Translations under genes and position numbers: made by a program
Notes under the pieces: generated by a model
Seen by the model: only the letters and a program-made list of their open reading frames with translations
Databases searched by the model: none
What the model was told of the DNA's origin: nothing
NCBI GenBank assembly: GCA_035552775.1
Contig: DASZKW010000058.1
Span: 1-7,691 of the forward strand
Source: DASZKW01 sp035552775
GTDB taxonomy: Bacteria > Actinomycetota > Acidimicrobiia > Acidimicrobiales > Palsa-688
Length of the DNA stretch: 7,691 nucleotides
Reading direction: 5' to 3'
Shown: positions 6,986 to 7,691 of the stretch, in pieces
Layout of the letters: the number at the start of each line of letters is the position of its first letter
How positions within the stretch are numbered: the stretch's first letter is position 1

Positions 6986-7226
6986 GCCGGTGGTCCCGAG
7001 GAGAGGCTCACGCCCGGCGACCGATGACTGACGGCATCGTGATAATCCTTGCTCAGTTCATACGTACGACAGACAGTCGCGATCTCCTGCCAGCGACTGA
7101 CGAAGGTCGTATGGGGAAGGAAGATGACCGAGCCGACGTCTTCCTCAACCGGAACGCCACTGGATGTCCCCAATGGTGGTGGAGGTTTCGACTAGCAAGG
7201 CCTCGGGATACCCCCGCCGATATGCA

Positions 7227-7271
7227 TCCCGCGCCGGTGCGCATGTACGGCGTTGGCCAGTCGGCGCGGGA
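7227..7271. repeat. 10-bp inverted repeat with 25-base spacer
   Basis: TCCCGCGCCG (7227-7236) is the exact reverse complement of CGGCGCGGGA (7262-7271). A second self-complementary block, GACTCGAGTC, follows at 7277-7286. In GC-rich DNA such pairs arise by chance more easily, and no T tract follows, so a terminator or operator role is only possible. Confidence 0.35.
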
Positions 7272-7540
7272 CCCGCGACTCGAGTCATCCGAGAGCAGCG
7301 TCACCGGCCCGGGTCACGGGGGAGTTGTCGCCGGCGGGGCCGTCGAGGACTCCGCCACACCGAGGTGGGCGGGAGCGCCTTGGATGAAGGACGTTCAGGC
7401 CCTGATCGGATAGTCCGACTGCCTGGGGAGCAGCCTACCTGACGCACACGTCATAAATTTCGATGTCTTCTTAGCGAGCGCCAGGAATGCACCAAGGTGA
7501 CGCCGAACTAGCAAGCCGGAAGGAGCAGGACGCTGTAGCT

Positions 7541-7547
7541 GGGAGAG
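7541..7547 (+). promoter_or_regulatory. Possible Shine-Dalgarno site of the right-edge gene
   Basis: GGGAGAG lies three bases before the ATG at 7551 and twelve before the in-frame ATG at 7560. Neither spacing is ideal, so the choice between the two starts stays open. Confidence 0.4.
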
Positions 7548-7550
7548 ACG

Positions 7551-7691
7551 ATGCGCAGGATGAAGTTTGGTGTGGCTGGGGTGGGGGCTGCGGCATTGGT
7601 CGTGACCGGAGCGGGCGTCGCCAACGCCGTGAGCTCCGGCGGTTACAGCCCCCAGCAGCAAGGATGTTCTCTGGGCGCCGACGCCAACAAC
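7551..7691 (+). CDS. Secreted protein of unknown function, N-terminus only
   Basis: Forty-seven codons are visible before the window ends. The sequence MRRMKFGVAGVGAAALVVTG continues AGVANAVSSGGYSPQQQG and then CSLGADANN. It has a short basic n-region, a hydrophobic core of about 17 residues and an A-N-A cleavage site near residue 26: a textbook Sec signal peptide. The mature part starts with Ser/Gly, then Tyr, Gln-Gln-Gln and a Cys, suggesting an extracellular protein with disulfides. I do not recognise the family. The ATG at 7560 (MKFGV) is an equally good start, giving a normal signal peptide with one Lys. It points away from the propeller cluster across a 583-base gap, so it is a separate transcription unit. 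Confidence 0.7.
   Translation, partial: MRRMKFGVAGVGAAALVVTGAGVANAVSSGGYSPQQQGCSLGADANN

Larger units (their letters stand above)
6968..7550. other. Intergenic region between divergent genes, no convincing gene
   Basis: This 583-base stretch separates the leftward propeller/phosphoesterase cluster from the rightward secreted-protein gene, so it should hold both promoters. I could not assign either with confidence. Short open frames on both strands show no known domain and no good ribosome site. Structure seen: a near-palindrome TCATACGTACGA at 7058-7069, inverted arms TCCCGCGCCG/CGGCGCGGGA at 7227-7236 and 7262-7271, the palindrome GACTCGAGTC at 7277-7286, and an AT-rich patch at 7451-7460 with a TAAATT that could be a -10 element. 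GC content and disorder suggest partly decayed sequence. Confidence 0.5.

Noticed and set aside
7024..7413. Plus-strand 129-codon open frame in the divergent intergenic region
   Set aside because: It has no motif, no ribosome site and an unlikely composition. It crosses the inverted repeats and looks like chance open sequence.
7451..7460. AT-rich patch with TAAATT as a -10 promoter element of the right-edge gene
   Set aside because: It is possible, but no fitting -35 element is visible at the right spacing, so I do not list it as a promoter.
7395..7661. Minus-strand 88-codon open frame at the right edge
   Set aside because: It is antisense to the signal peptide of the secreted protein, which is a much stronger reading.

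Overview
The window is GC-rich DNA with long, strongly codon-biased genes, GTG starts and good Shine-Dalgarno sites. A mycobacterial-type wax ester synthase/diacylglycerol acyltransferase sits beside secreted and Tat-exported enzymes. This points to a high-GC actinomycete; an uncultured Acidimicrobiia-like lineage is my guess, but the sequence alone does not fix the taxon.

Layout. Bases 1-237 carry, on the minus strand, the decayed 3' part of an integrase-core (DDE) transposase that runs off the left edge. Bases 301-1782 (+) encode a complete WS/DGAT acyltransferase with its own Shine-Dalgarno site and a hairpin directly after the stop. Bases 1783-2387 hold no intact gene. They contain that hairpin, a second perfect 14-bp hairpin (1993-2028) and the frameshifted C-terminal third of an enoyl-CoA hydratase (about 2096-2349, +).

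Bases 2388-6967 are a tight minus-strand cluster of three exported proteins, read from right to left. First is a 677-residue PQQ-type beta-propeller protein with an N-terminal membrane/signal segment. Second is a 375-residue (or longer) alkaline-phosphatase-superfamily phosphoesterase. Third is a 443-residue Tat-exported phospholipase C/acid phosphatase family enzyme. The last two overlap by four bases (GTGA). The first two lie in the same reading frame, separated by one TGA and about 30 open codons that encode the signal-peptide n-region but contain no ATG, GTG or TTG. Bases 6968-7550 are an intergenic region between this cluster and a rightward gene. Bases 7551-7691 (+) begin a secreted protein cut by the right edge.

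How the genes fit together. The three minus-strand genes probably form one operon for extracytoplasmic work: two metal-dependent phosphoester hydrolases and a propeller that could be a surface scaffold or sensor. Phosphate or phospholipid scavenging is the natural guess, but the substrates cannot be read from sequence. The WS/DGAT makes storage neutral lipids and is a separate unit. The enoyl-CoA hydratase relic beside it suggests this was once a larger lipid-metabolism locus that has been rearranged, with the transposase relic marking the other side.
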